From positions 266,666,392 through 266,730,391 of the forward strand of contig NC_090323.1 of assembly GCF_040869045.1 (NCBI RefSeq): a DNA stretch of 64,000 nucleotides, in the 5' to 3' direction. Under the pieces are notes generated by a model. That model made no database searches and was not told the origin of the DNA. It saw only the letters and a list, made by a program, of their open reading frames with translations. The position numbers and the translations under genes are program-made. This document shows positions 48,387-59,480 of this stretch, piece by piece (the stretch's first letter is position 1; each line of letters opens with the position of its first letter). This DNA is from Eurosta solidaginis. Lineage: Eukaryota > Arthropoda > Insecta > Diptera > Tephritidae.

Positions 48387-48720
48387 CGTTATATATTCCC
48401 TTTTCTTTCCCTCTTCCTTGCCCTTTCGCATCACTTTTTCTTTTTTCTTTTCATATCCCTTTTCCTTTCTCTTTTACTTTAAATTTCCATTCTCCATGTC
48501 TTTCGCTTTTCACTCTCTCCCTCCCTCTACCTCTCCCTCTCCCTAGCACTTCCCTCTTCATCTACCTCTCCAGGTACTTTCCCATTCCATTTCTATTTCC
48601 AAATCTTTTATGTCTTTCTTTTTCTTAGTTTTGCTTCTGTCTTTACCTCCAACATGTCTCTGTGTTTTTTCTAATTCTGCTTAAGTTTTCTTTTTTTCTT
48701 AATTATTTTCATTTGTTAGG
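48387..48720 (+). repeat. Pyrimidine-rich tract, right part
   Basis: It has the same C/T wording as 45223-45649 (CCCTTTTC, CTCTCCCTCC). The two parts are best read as one tract of about 760 bp split by B3. Confidence 0.8.
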
Positions 48721-51700
48721 AGATATCAACTTCCATCTCAGATCTGTGACGAGCGTTGTAGAGCTCCTACTGCACCACCCGAGTGCGGAAAGGCCAGTTC
48801 AGTGTAACAGCGTCTTTGGAACTCGCTTTTTACGGCATGTAAAGGTAAAGCTCTCTCAATAAATATTTTTTAGAGCTTCTGAACCAACTTTTTCTCCTAA
48901 TTATGCAGACACTGAAAGCCTTTTCTACAATGGCCTACTCATTTGTAGCGAATGCAAATATGTTTTCTCTCTGTGTATTTTTAATATGGGAACAAATATG
49001 TCTGCATCAATAAAACAGCCCTTTGGTTCCCTTACGAGCCGAGTATCTGTAATTCCTCTATACGCATAAAACTCATACACATACAACCATATTTTCACCG
49101 GGATTTCAAGATAATATAGCTTTACAACAGACATACCTTCATTTGCTTTCTCAGTTTGTTTTTGAAAAAACGCACAGAGTCCAGTCGTTTGCACAGTCCC
49201 ATCGAAGACATCGAATGATGGATCGCCGTAGATAAGCACTTTTTTCGCGTAAAGCGTATCTTGACCGCACATAATCGCATCAGTCAGTTTTGCGATGCGT
49301 TAAGTTGGCAATATGTGGATTTGTACGGTGACACGAGCACACCAAAACATTCACACACCCATATACATATGCAAAAGGCAATCAACAAAACGCACAATGC
49401 TACAGAAAGCAATGCAATTGAATTATGAATAGTGAAAGGATGTGTGCCAAGCAAGCTGGTGAGCATGCGCATAACGAACGATGCGAGCAGGCGGACAACT
49501 AGCAAATTGTTGTGGGCCGTGTGGTTGGAGTACATTAAAAGGCGCACATACAACTTCACATGTCATACGTAGCACACATACGAACATAGTTGCGTTTGGA
49601 TAATTGAATGCTTTGTGGCATTTGCATGGCATTGCAATGACGCACAGCATTAGCAGTTCACCCACCTGTTGCATATGAGATGTAACATACACACATACGT
49701 GCATATGTACAGTGTCATAAACGTTTGTGCACCCACTTTGCTTTAGCATACGGCAAACCCAACGGGATTTGATAGCTTGTCTACCCATTTAAATTTAACG
49801 CGCATGTCATCATCATCAACATCAGGCGCAGTGAGAGAAGCAACATCAGTAACCGCAAGAAGACGGAGGAAGAGTCGGCAGCATTGACGACAGCAACCAA
49901 AGTAGCGGCAAGCAAGCGCGCATTTTATTACCAGAATGACGGCTGCCATTTGTTCTCTAGCCAGCCGGATACTACATGCAACATGCAAAAACGACATTAA
50001 GCTGTGCTGCAGGCTCTCTTCTGCTGCTTCTCTCTTGCCTGTTGCTCATCGCTTAAGGAATGTATTTAACTTCTAATCGCTTGAATTTTAAACAGCCGTG
50101 GGTGCGGGCAACAGGCAACAGCACCAACGTTGTAGTCGTCATCACAGCCACCAACGCCATCACCAACATCGCTATCACCACCATACATATCACCACTAGT
50201 ATAACTTGTTGCACGTGAAAATTGAATTTTCCATATGAGCGCACTGCATTCGTATATCGTACTATAATTTTAAGCGTTGTGTAGTTGCCTCTGTCTGCAA
50301 CAAATTTGCATTGGCGATGCTGAGGACGACTACCGACGATCGTTCGACAAAGGTGCTGCTAAATGTAATCGCGCGCTTGTAAAGCGCAAAAAAAGAATAA
50401 GTAGGCATTTGCTTAACTGAAATTACAGAATTCCATTTCAAAATTCTGCCTACTGCTTATGCCAATGCGGCATTTGCCACAAATTAGTTGCAAGCCACAA
50501 AAATCGTTAACTGTTGTTTTTTTTTTTTAATTTCTTTCCATTGCTTTACTGTTAATGTGGCATCAACGCATTAATTTCATTTTGCTATTATTTTTTAAAA
50601 GCACGTTTCTTCTTGTTGCTTTTTTATGACATTTGAGTCACTACAACAACATCAATTGCAAGTAATGCACTGCTCTGACTTGCTTGCTTGTCTTGTGCGC
50701 ACTTGCACTCTTCGGTAAGCTCGAGCTGCCACACGAAATCATTTCGTTGTTTAACGCATAAAAGCCATAACGAAAGTTTAAATGATTTTCCTCCAGAGGC
50801 AAAGAGGCGCTCGCTCTGTCTGTGCTGATGCTTGTAATGATGTTGGGTTTAACGTTAGGTTTGAGCTATTAATGCTGACTGCTGATGGTGTTGGTGTTGG
50901 CGCTGTCTAAGCCGCAGGATGTTGCACGTATTGAGGTGGCACTTTTGCTGACATTGCTGTCTTTATTGTTGTTTTTGTTTCTACTTAAATATGTAGGTGC
51001 TATTCTCAAGTGCTGCGTTTTTCAATTAAATTTCATAGCAAATCGATTCTTGTACGCTCATAAACAGCAACAACAGTGGTAAATATAGCAGGAGTAATGC
51101 TTGCAATTATACGACATTACTTCATTCGTACCAATGGCAACACTTTTGCTCACAATGAAAACTGCATTGGTGGATGGTATTTAAAAATAAAAATAAATGG
51201 AAACAAACTCACCAAACTACGTAGTTAAGTCCGTCTCATAAGCCTCAAGTTACACAACCGAACACCCTGAAGAAACCGTGTACAGCTCTGCAGGATTTTT
51301 TCATGTGAGAATATTTGTGTTTAGAGCCAGTTAGCACAAAATAGATCAGTTGCAATACCACCAAACCAGCACGACCGTCGTTGATTTGTGACCGTAAAAG
51401 AGAAGTTACTAGAAGGTAATAATGATCAATGCACACAAATAAGCTGCTGTCACGCTCGCTTCACAATTGGTTCGCAACTGATCATACTCCTGGACTTGAG
51501 TAAATGTTCCAGCATTAATAAATTTATTAGATATATTGAACTGCAGAACCCTTTTTAGGCGAACATTGAGTTAACTTATATAAAATTTTGAGCACTTATT
51601 GCTCATCCTATGTATTATTATTTCTTTTCGAACCTCTAATCTATGTTGCTGTTGCTTTTCTCTCTTCATTTTCCTTCTTCCACTCCCATCTGTAAAAACG

Positions 51701-52037
51701 GTTCACATATTTCTACTGAACACACTTCGGAACGTTTAGTGGAGCCGCGAAGGGTTCGAACTTTGAAATTTCTATTAGTCGACCAGAATGTCGAGGTCGA
51801 TTTTAAGAGAAAATGCTAGATTACTGCAAAATGTCCTCAATTAGTGAGTAATAACAATTTTTTTTTATTGATCGAAAGGTGGAAGTAGCAGTCGGGTACT
51901 AAGATTTCATTGAAATCTTAAAAATCTTGTGTTATCCCATTTCGAACCGGCTAAGATACCCTTTGAAATTCGTGTACTCTTTTTCAGCAGCTGGAAGCTT
52001 TATTCTCAAACTATTTTATTAATACAGTGATGTTATA
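48721..52037. other. Non-coding stretch with one ORF of interest
   Basis: No gene can be named. The stretch includes the - frame at 48925-49272, listed separately, CATCAC-rich sequence near 50140-50190, and balanced composition from 49400 to 50400. Long frames at 49284-49997 on the - strand are Cys/His/Val-rich and look like by-products of CA/TG repeats. Confidence 0.4.
48925..49272 (-). CDS. Unrecognised 115-codon ORF, possible host exon
   Basis: The frame runs 115 codons from ATG, and about ten more codons open upstream to a stop. The N-terminal half (residues 1-45: LIYGDPSFDVFDG, then CAFFQKQTEKANEG) has more balanced amino-acid use than the other chance frames here. A splice-donor-like AAG|GTATGT lies at about 49133-49139, so a genuine exon could end there. 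I do not recognise a family, and there is no promoter or partner exon that I can defend. A frame of this length is still possible by chance. Confidence 0.2.
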   Translation of the reverse strand: MCGQDTLYAKKVLIYGDPSFDVFDGTVQTTGLCAFFQKQTEKANEGMSVVKLYYLEIPVKIWLYVYEFYAYRGITDTRLVREPKGCFIDADIFVPILKIHREKTYLHSLQMSRPL

Positions 52038-52318
52038 ATCACAAAATTTTTAAAAAATTGTTTCAATTAGAAGAAAGTTTTTCTAAGCTGGGGTTTCGCT
52101 CGGGAGTGATTTGGCAAACACTTCGGGTGTATTTCTTCCATGAAGGGCTTCTCAGTGAAAATGCATCTGCTTTCCCATGCCGGTCGGAGTCGACATGAAA
52201 CACGTACGTAGGTCCCGTTCCAGCTGTTTGTAGGAAAAATTAAAAGGAAAACGACGCAAATTGGAAAAGAAGCTCAACATAAAATCCCTTCGGTGGTTAT
52301 CTCGCCCTGCATTTATTA
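52038..52318 (+). repeat. tRNA-derived SINE, 5'-truncated copy (family 1)
   Basis: From TTTCAATTAGAAGAAAG to CGCCCTGCATTTATT it follows the body of the SINE at 52988-53335, including CTCAGTGAAAA, GCCGGTCGGAGTCG and GACGCAAATTGGAA. The tRNA-like head is missing. Confidence 0.8.
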
Positions 52319-52439
52319 AACGGTTTTATTTAGCTTGACAGATGGCCGACACGAATTTTGTAATTGAAATTTAAGTAACTTCCCGATAAGCTACAAGCTT
52401 GAAACTTGGAATATAGTTCAGAACCCGATCACAATGCAA

Positions 52440-52720
52440 TAATAAGAAGAAAAAACTCCAATAGGTGGCGCACAGATCGAGATATTAAAAAAAAATCTTA
52501 TTGTAGTCCAATTTGGGTCATACTTGGAACAAATAATACACACAAGAATAGAAAGCGACCTATGAAAAAAATCGCCGCTAGGTGGCGCCAGGATCGAGAT
52601 ATTCAAAAAAAATCGTATTTGTGGTCCGATGTGGCTCATATTTGGAACAAATAATACATACGTGAATAGAAAGCGACCTATGATGTCAGATTTGGCTCAT
52701 ATTTGAAACAAATATTACAT
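52440..52720 (+). repeat. 117-bp tandem repeat, about 2.4 units
   Basis: AGGTGGCGC..(G)ATCGAGATATT at 52463 returns at 52580, 117 bp later. Both are followed by AAAAAATC, GTCC(A/G)AT..GG and GGAACAAATAATACA. A third partial copy starts near 52683. Confidence 0.8.
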
Positions 52721-52944
52721 ACAGTCCGGTAGAAGTGACATCAAAATATTTTGGAGTTCGAGAAGGGACAAGCATACGTGGCGCAGAGTCGAGTAAAGTC
52801 TTTGGAAGGATTATGCATTGAGGACTTAGATTGTAACAAATTCTCAGGAAAGAGTCCTTGTAATAATGAGCCACTTAATGAACTAAATAGAATTAGAAAT
52901 AATAGGCAATTAAATAAAGACTAAAATCTTGAAAATAAAATAAT

Positions 52945-53735
52945 AAAAAAAAAAATTTTAAGATAAACAGTTTTATTGAAAACAATACCGTGGTGTGATG
53001 GTAGCGTGCTCCGCCTATCACGCCGTATGCCCTGGGTTCAACTCCTGGGCAAAGCAACATCAAAATTTTAGAAATAAGATTTTTCAATTAGAAGAAAATT
53101 TTTCTAAGCGGGGTCGCCCCTCGGCAGTGTCTGGCAAGCGCTCCGATTGTATTTCTGCCATGAAAAGCTCTCAGTGAAAACTCATCTGCCTTGCAGATGC
53201 CGTTCGGAGTCGGCATAAAACATGTAGGTCCCGTCCGGCCAATTTGTAGGGAAAAATCAAGAGGAGCACGACGCAAATTGGAAGAGAAGCTCGGCCTTAG
53301 ATCTCTTCGGAGGTTATCGCGCCTTACATTTATTTATTTTTTTATTTACTTAAATACTTACATGGAGTAATAATAATACTAAAAGTTAGAAAATAATTAG
53401 GTAGGTGCTAGGTACTAGTCATCACACTCCTCATCAATCTAGGTAGTTGATCATACAATTAAATAAAAGCGTTGGACGCGTTAAATTTCTATTGATAGTC
53501 ATATATAAGACCAACTCAACCTTAATCAGGTTATACTACGCCTCACATTTTTAGAAATTTCATGCGCCCAATGCTTTAATTGTGTGATCAACGCCCTAGA
53601 TTGATGAGGAGTGTTATGACTAGTACCTAGGATCTACTTAACTATTTTCTAGCTTTAGGTATTATTATTACTTCATGTAAGCATTGTTTTCAATAAAACC
53701 GTTTAACTTAAATTTTTTTTTTATTTTTTTTTTAC
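52945..53735. repeat. Long inverted repeat interrupted by a SINE
   Basis: The right arm (about 53553-53735), read inverted, gives TTTAAGTTAAACGGTTTTATTGAAAACAATGCTTACATGAAG..., an unbroken match to 52945-52986 joined to 53356-53490. The left arm is therefore the same sequence split by the SINE at 52988-53335. Shared blocks include GTAATAATAATAC, TAGGTACTAGTCAT and CACTCCTCATCAATCTAGG. The arms total about 180 bp, visibly similar but diverged. Confidence 0.85.
52988..53335 (+). repeat. tRNA-derived SINE, full-length copy (family 1)
   Basis: The head has A box TGGTGTGATGG (52991-53001) and B box GGTTCAACTCC (53035-53045), the internal Pol III promoter pair. The body runs through TTTTTCTAAGCGGGGTCG, CTGCCATGAAAAGCTC, GCCGTTCGGAGTCGGC and GGAGCACGACGCAAATTGG, and ends CGCGCCTTACATTTATTT. 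It inserted into the left arm of a long inverted repeat. A clear target duplication is not visible beyond a few bases. Confidence 0.85.
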
Positions 53736-53740
53736 ATAAT

Positions 53741-54742
53741 TATACAAATTAGCGTATCACACACAAGTTTTTCAATTTGAAGTTCTGTTGTCACATAGCC
53801 CTAGCTCTACACCACACTTAATACTAAAACCTTATAAGCAAACAAACATTTTTGATAGTCCTGTAAACACTGTGCAACAAAAGCAGTAACTCACTCACTC
53901 ACCAGTCGCGATAAGTTGCAAGTTCATCATTTGCTGGCGATATAGGCAGAACGCATCAAATGTTGTCTGCTGCCAATGGGCGTGTCGCGGGTTGTTATGA
54001 GGTGAGAACTACTAAAAGGAAACAAATTGAAAATTCTTGACTTTTCGGCGACCTCATGGAGACCTCATAATTTGACCTTTTACTTTGGTTGATGCTTATA
54101 ATCTACACAGTGGTTGAAGAGGATACGTATTTACCAGTATCAAATAAACAGAAATCAGGTGCCAACTGATTATAATGCATTTCTACAAACACAGCAAGAA
54201 CAAAAACAACAAAACAACACCATAAGCGCCAAAGAAATGCTGGAATTAAAGGAGACAAGAAGAGACCACATAAAAAAGTGTAAATAAATAAGTTGAAGGA
54301 AAAATACTTGCATGCACATTTACGAGCCTTTAAAAGGTGTGAAGGTGTTTTTTAATTACTCTACCACATGGTTTAACAACTCATTGCACATAAAATCACG
54401 AGCAGACAACCATCAGACAGTTGCTGGAAATTTGAAGGTGGCATTGATGAACAATTTTGCAATTTACGCTCAACATACATTTTTGAGGCTGGCAGTGCGA
54501 AACGTACAAATTCTTAAAACGCTTTTAGTCAAAAAATTCGAAATAGATTAGAAAAACGCTTGCATTAACCCATCCAAATAATTATATATTTAAAAATCTA
54601 TAAAAACTATTCAGAATTTTGGATAATTGGCAACACTGATATACATTTTTATAGTTTCAAATTAATGAAGTTTATTTCTAAGTAGATGTATTTTAACTAC
54701 CATTTTATCTACTTAATAATTCTTTCACATTTCATTTGCTCG
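53741..54742. other. Non-coding stretch
   Basis: No gene or element is recognised. The 79-codon frame at 54312-54551 has no motif. Confidence 0.5.
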
Positions 54743-55589
54743 TTATTATACCTTTCATGAACATGAAATGGTATATTAACTTTGGTCCGATGTTTGTAAC
54801 GTTGAGAAATATACAAGGTAGACTCACCATTAAGTATACTGAATTGATCAGGACGACGATCTGAGTTGATATAGCCATGTCCGTCTGTCCTTCCTTCCGT
54901 CTGTCCGTCCGTCTGTCTGTTTGAACGCAAACTAGTCCCTCATGAGATATCTCAATGAAATTTAGCACAAGGATGTATTTTTGTATTATATTAGACATTT
55001 GTCGGATCCGGTAGGATCGGCCCATATAAAATATATCTCCCATATAATCGATCGTTCAAATAAGACGATTTTGGTCATTCATGCCGCAATTTAGAAAGTA
55101 TAAACGTGAAACTCGGTGATATATATTCTAATATATCATAAAAGATATTCTGAAAAAATCATTTTGATCGGAGCTATATATAGTATATATCGCATACAAC
55201 AGATCATTCAGATAGAAAGGTTTTTATCCATTTCTCCCTTAATTTCCTATATAAAACGTTAAACTTGGTGATATTTAGTCTAATATATCATAGAAGATTT
55301 CCTGAAAAAATCACTTTGATCGGAGCTATATGTATACAGTATATACCTATCCCATACAACCGATCGTTCAAATAGAAAGATTTTTGGCCATTTATCCCTT
55401 AGTTTCCAATAAAAATACGTGAAACTTGGTGATATATATTATAATATATCATAGAAGATTTCCTGTAAAAATAATTTCGATCGGAGCTATATATAATATA
55501 CATCCCATACAACCGATCGTTCAGGTAAGGGGGTTTTTGCCATTTTTTATTTTATATTTATCTTAAAATAACAGTCTCGTAGAGAAACT

Positions 55590-57022
55590 TTTTAAAATTG
55601 GGTGTATCTCAAAAGCTGAGAAGTACAAATTAACCACGACCACCGCGCTAGCACCCAGGATTTATGGACTTCCCAAGATACAAAAAGAAGGAACGCCACT
55701 CCGACCCATTTGTTCTGGCACTGGTTCACCATTATACGGTTTGTGCAAATATATCGTGAATATTTTTAAAAATGTAACGGCGAACTCCACTTACAACATA
55801 AAGAACACATACGAATTTAAAGAAAGAATTAATAACACATTTATTTATGATGATGAAAAACTCATCTCATTTGACGTGGTGTCATTGTTCCCAGGCATAC
55901 CAACAAATTTAGCATTAGACATAATTCGAGAAAAATGGCCAGTTATAAAAGAACACACTAATATACCCAAACAAATTTTCATGGAAATACTTAAATTTTG
56001 CATTGAATAAACTAGATACTTCCAATTTAATGATACGGTATATACACAATTGAAAGGAATGCCAAAGGGATCCCTGCATCCCCAGTCAAAGCGGATATCA
56101 TAATGGAAGAATTGCTCAACAAAACGATGGAAAAGCTAAGCCGAAAAACCAAGAATATTAACCAAATATGTCTATGATTTATTTGCGATCATACGGGAGG
56201 ATGAAGTACAAAATACGCTAAACATATTAAATTCGTTTGACAGAAATATTAAATTCTCATTGCCGTACCTTGACTCTATTATAATCCGCAGAGGAAATCA
56301 GCTAAAACTAAAGTAGTATAGAAAAGCAACAGCATCCAGACGAATCATCAACTTTCATTCGAAACATCCCAAAACGATGATAATAAATACAGCAATGGGC
56401 TGTATACGACGTATGTTGCAGATAACAGACGAAGTTTACCACAATGAGATTAAAAAAAAGCAAAACTACTGTTAAAAGACAACGAATTTCCGGAAAACAT
56501 GATAAAAACACTATTAAAAAGAGCCAAGTTTACAGAAAATCAACAAGACCGTGAAACCCCTAAAAAAAATTTCAAATCCGTCATTTATGTACCTCATTTA
56601 TCAGAACGACTAGCGAAGTCAGATTGTTATGATAAAAAAAAAGTTAGAATAGCCCATAAGCCTACCAACACTCTGAAAACCATGTTCAACAAAACTAAGT
56701 CAAAAATACCTCAATTAAAAAAAAGCAATGTAATTTATAAAATTCCATGTAACGGCAATAACCAAGAACCTTGCAAAAGTATGTATATTGGCACAACGAA
56801 ATCAAAGTTAAAAACCAGACTAACACAACACAGATGCGACGTTAAACAGTGCCATCATTCAAATACACAAAATCTGCACTTATGGCACACTGTGCAAGTA
56901 GCGGCCACTCCCCCAACTTCGAAAAGGTAACAATATTACAACAAGAACAACACTACAACAAACGATTCACTCTAGAAATGTTACATATAATTAACACACC
57001 ACCAGACATTCGGCTAAACTAA
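55590..57022 (+). pseudogene. Penelope-like element: reverse transcriptase plus GIY-YIG endonuclease, decayed
   Basis: Penelope-like elements encode an RT related to telomerase fused to a GIY-YIG nuclease. An open stretch 55590-56010 shows APRIYGLPKIQKEG..LRPI and LISFDVVSLFPGIPTN (RT palm, catalytic Asp in FDVVSLF). After a stop, QLKGMPKGS follows. The expected YVDD box near 56166 reads YVYDL, so one catalytic Asp is lost. The nuclease lies at about 56730-56860 (SNVIYKIPC..CKSMYIGTTKSKLKTRL). A further shift leads to SGHSPNFEKVTIL..LEMLHIINTP, ending at 57022. Stops and shifts make it inactive. It is nested in element P2. Confidence 0.9.
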
Positions 57023-57208
57023 AAAACGGATACCGATGGCGTTGCTCACTTGTTTCGTCATTTACTAGCGATCAAATAGACAGTGTTAAGCTCCGCGTCA
57101 AGTTATAAAGAAGTGCAAAGAAATGTATGTATATACAAATATTGTTTATGTTTTGACTTTCTTTTTGGTATTATGAAAATTGTTTATATCACATTTATAC
57201 ACAGATCC

Positions 57209-57238
57209 CTGAGAACGGTTATCGCGGAATAACCGAAA
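57209..57238 (+). other. Hammerhead-ribozyme-like core, degenerate
   Basis: CTGAGAA (57209-57215) is followed by a 5-bp stem GGTTA/TAACC (57217-57221, 57230-57234) and GAAA (57235-57238). This resembles the CUGANGA - stem II - GAAA core known from Penelope-like elements. It departs at the conserved G of CUGANGA (here A) and by an extra C before the stem, so it would be inactive or is coincidental. Confidence 0.3.
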
Positions 57239-57483
57239 TATATTGGAATAAATTAGTCAAAAAACCTGTGGTTTTATTCAACGTAGTTTTATTGACCTCG
57301 ATCCAGCTAAAGTTCAACATATCTTAAAAATCGTTTAGGTATGTACATCTGTTCACTATATATTTCTTATCTTATACATTCGATTATTTGCAGATTACGA
57401 ACGGGATAAGATTATTGTTCAGCCCCATTCATGAAAGTTATGAAGTCTTCGGCACATCCGAAGACAGTCCCGTGCTTACTTGT

Positions 57484-58374
57484 CAATATTTATTTAAGTG
57501 GCAACTCTTGTTGGTATTTACCTTAAGATAGAAGACTTTTTCTACACACTCTTTACCAAGTTATACTCACTGCTACATATAATGCACCTTGGAAATTACA
57601 GCAATTGTATTTACCTCCCATTACCAATGTTCCACCAACACCAAACGCTTGACTGCCACAATTCCGAAAACGAACAAAAAACATTAAACAAATATGCATG
57701 AAATGAGCATTTAAGTGCTCGCATTAAACAAATTCCGAGTCACAAATGCTGGATGACTGAGCTGACCAGTCGACATAAGAACTTCCAACTCACAACGTAC
57801 GACCAAGTTGACCGAAAGCAAGCAAAAAGACTCGACAGTTTCCACAAACTTGGTTACAATAAAACAAATGGGATGGTAAGCACTTGTCGTTCTATCCTGG
57901 TTGAAAGCAACATAACATTTGAATATTGACATTGTGGCACATTCCGCATTGGATATGATTTTTTTTTTTTTTTTTTGTTTTTTTTTTTAAACTTTTGTAG
58001 TGCTACACACTGGTGGTGGAAATCTTCATTTTTATTTGCTATAACTTCTTGGCTGTTGGCGCTAGCAAATGTTTAATGATTTTTAATCACTTAAATTTTT
58101 TTTTTTTTTTTGAACGCAAGAGCTCGAGCGAAATTCTTACTTTTGATGACAATTGATAATATATTTTGAAAAGATCCCTGTTTATTTTACCTAAGGCTAT
58201 TCACATGTAAATTAAGGTAATAAAGTGTTTGAGAAAGAAGCATAACGAAATATGCAGTGAGCAAATATAATTTTTCAATTTCAATTTATTTAAAAAAGTG
58301 GTTGTGACTGTAATACAGAGTCTTTTATAGCACATCAGCGATTATACATTGCAAAGTGGTATATGGGCATGGAG
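57484..58374. other. AT-rich non-coding stretch
   Basis: No gene is recognised. T runs lie near 57959-57987 and 58098-58110. Confidence 0.5.
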
Positions 58375-59110
58375 GGTTAGGTTAGTTTGAACTGGCCGGA
58401 CAATAAAGACTTCACATAGACTGAATGTATCCAGAGTGCTACCAAAACTTGTTTTACCACCAAATGAAAACCCCTAATTAGGTACCAGGACTTATGTTAC
58501 AAAACAACTCCATCCTTCTAGCATATACTCGAACTTTTCCAAGAGCCTCCGGTGAGCTGGCAACTCTGCCATATCTGATATCTGGATCCTTGTCCTCGCA
58601 AGCGCAGGTCACAAACGCCTAACGTACCAACTGTTCTTTCCTGCAGCTCTTACTTCCTACATCTGCTGTTACTGACCAGGCCTAACTTTTAAGCAACGCT
58701 CTGAAACCAGGGTACATTTGTAAAGTCCATCGTGAGTCTTAAGTATTCTCTCTTTAGATATATGTTCAAATTTTATAGTCTAACGTTGTAGGATTTGCAC
58801 ATGATGTTAGAAATTTTGCAGCTACGCGCTTCACGCCTTTCCTCCTTGATGGATCAAATGCAGCTCCTGTCCCCTTTTGATTTCTTCCAAAGGGATTGGG
58901 CCATCTACAGTCAATTCACCGAGTACTTTGCCTACCCTTTTCGTTATTTTGTATCCCGTTATGAGAGCGAACCCAGTATAGATGTATGGTCCAGCCTTAC
59001 CGTATTCACGCCAATGCTTCTTTGCGTTCCAGGACACTACTTTTGATCAAATCCTGTGTGAGATTATTGCCTTGGTCGCTATCTGACTATCAATATATGG
59101 AGTATTCCAT
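58375..59110 (-). pseudogene. LOA-like non-LTR retrotransposon remnant (RNase H and C-terminus)
   Basis: On the - strand near 58985-58910 one frame reads WTIHLYWVRSHNGIQNNEKG, the decayed RNase H signature (usually WVPGHxxxxGNExAD). Around 58600-58480 another gives PALARTRIQISDMAEL followed by RRLLEKFEYMLEGWSCF, the tail after the terminal cysteine motif of LOA-group elements. Frames shift repeatedly and stops are frequent. The 66-codon clean frame at 58831-59037 is out of phase with this homology and has no ATG. The left limit near 58375 is where GGTTAGGTTAG begins. Confidence 0.6.
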
Positions 59111-59480
59111 CCCATTTCGACCAATTTTGAACCCGACCCCTTTAAAATTGGCTGAAAGCTTTTCTTATTTTTCTAGCTTACGAAAGACGTTTTTCAGAAT
59201 TTTTGCAAATTTTTTCATCCAACTCAAAAAAAGTTATGAATTTAAAAAAAAACACCGTTTTTGTTTTCAAAATGCTATAACTTTTTCAAAAATTGACCGT
59301 TTGGGATCTTTTTTTTTAATTTGTTTTTAAATGTACTTTTCGGAAAAAATACAAAAAAATGTTTAAAGTTTTTTTTTAATTTTTCAGTTTTTCGAGATTT
59401 TTCGAATTTCGCCATTTTTTTTTTCTCATAAAAAACTTCAATCAATTCTGCAATCCACCCAACTAATCCCGGAGTGGGCC

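Larger units (their letters stand above)
54743..57483 (+). mobile_element. Helentron-like element, family P copy 2 (P2), split by a Penelope-like element
   Basis: On the left is ATACCTTTCATGAA (54748-54761). On the right is TTCATGAAAGTTAT (57429-57442), then a perfect 8-bp stem-loop GTCTTCGG/CCGAAGAC (57445-57465) and ACTTGT. GTCTGTCC tracts lie near 54888-54922. Four ~155-bp units with CCCATA(C/T)AA.CGATCGTTCA lie between about 55035 and 55530. P1 reads continuously where P2 is interrupted (about 55550 to 57372) by Penelope-like coding sequence. Confidence 0.75.

Noticed and set aside
49284..49997. Overlapping long - strand frames (up to 121 codons)
   Set aside because: They overlap one another in different frames, are rich in Cys/His/Val from TGTG/CATA repeats, and show no motif.
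52988..53062. Functional tRNA gene
   Set aside because: A and B boxes are present, but the arms do not form a full cloverleaf and a SINE body follows. The same applies to 44689, 60366 and 8355.
58831..59037. Clean 66-codon - strand frame resembling a small membrane protein
   Set aside because: It begins with GTG rather than ATG, has an in-frame stop just upstream, and the alternative frame of the same DNA reads as a decayed retroelement RNase H (HLYWVRSHNGI). It is an out-of-phase shadow.
59112..59480. Left half of a larger MITE containing the A/T hairpin
   Set aside because: No matching inverted end could be found to the right of 59798, so only the hairpin is annotated.
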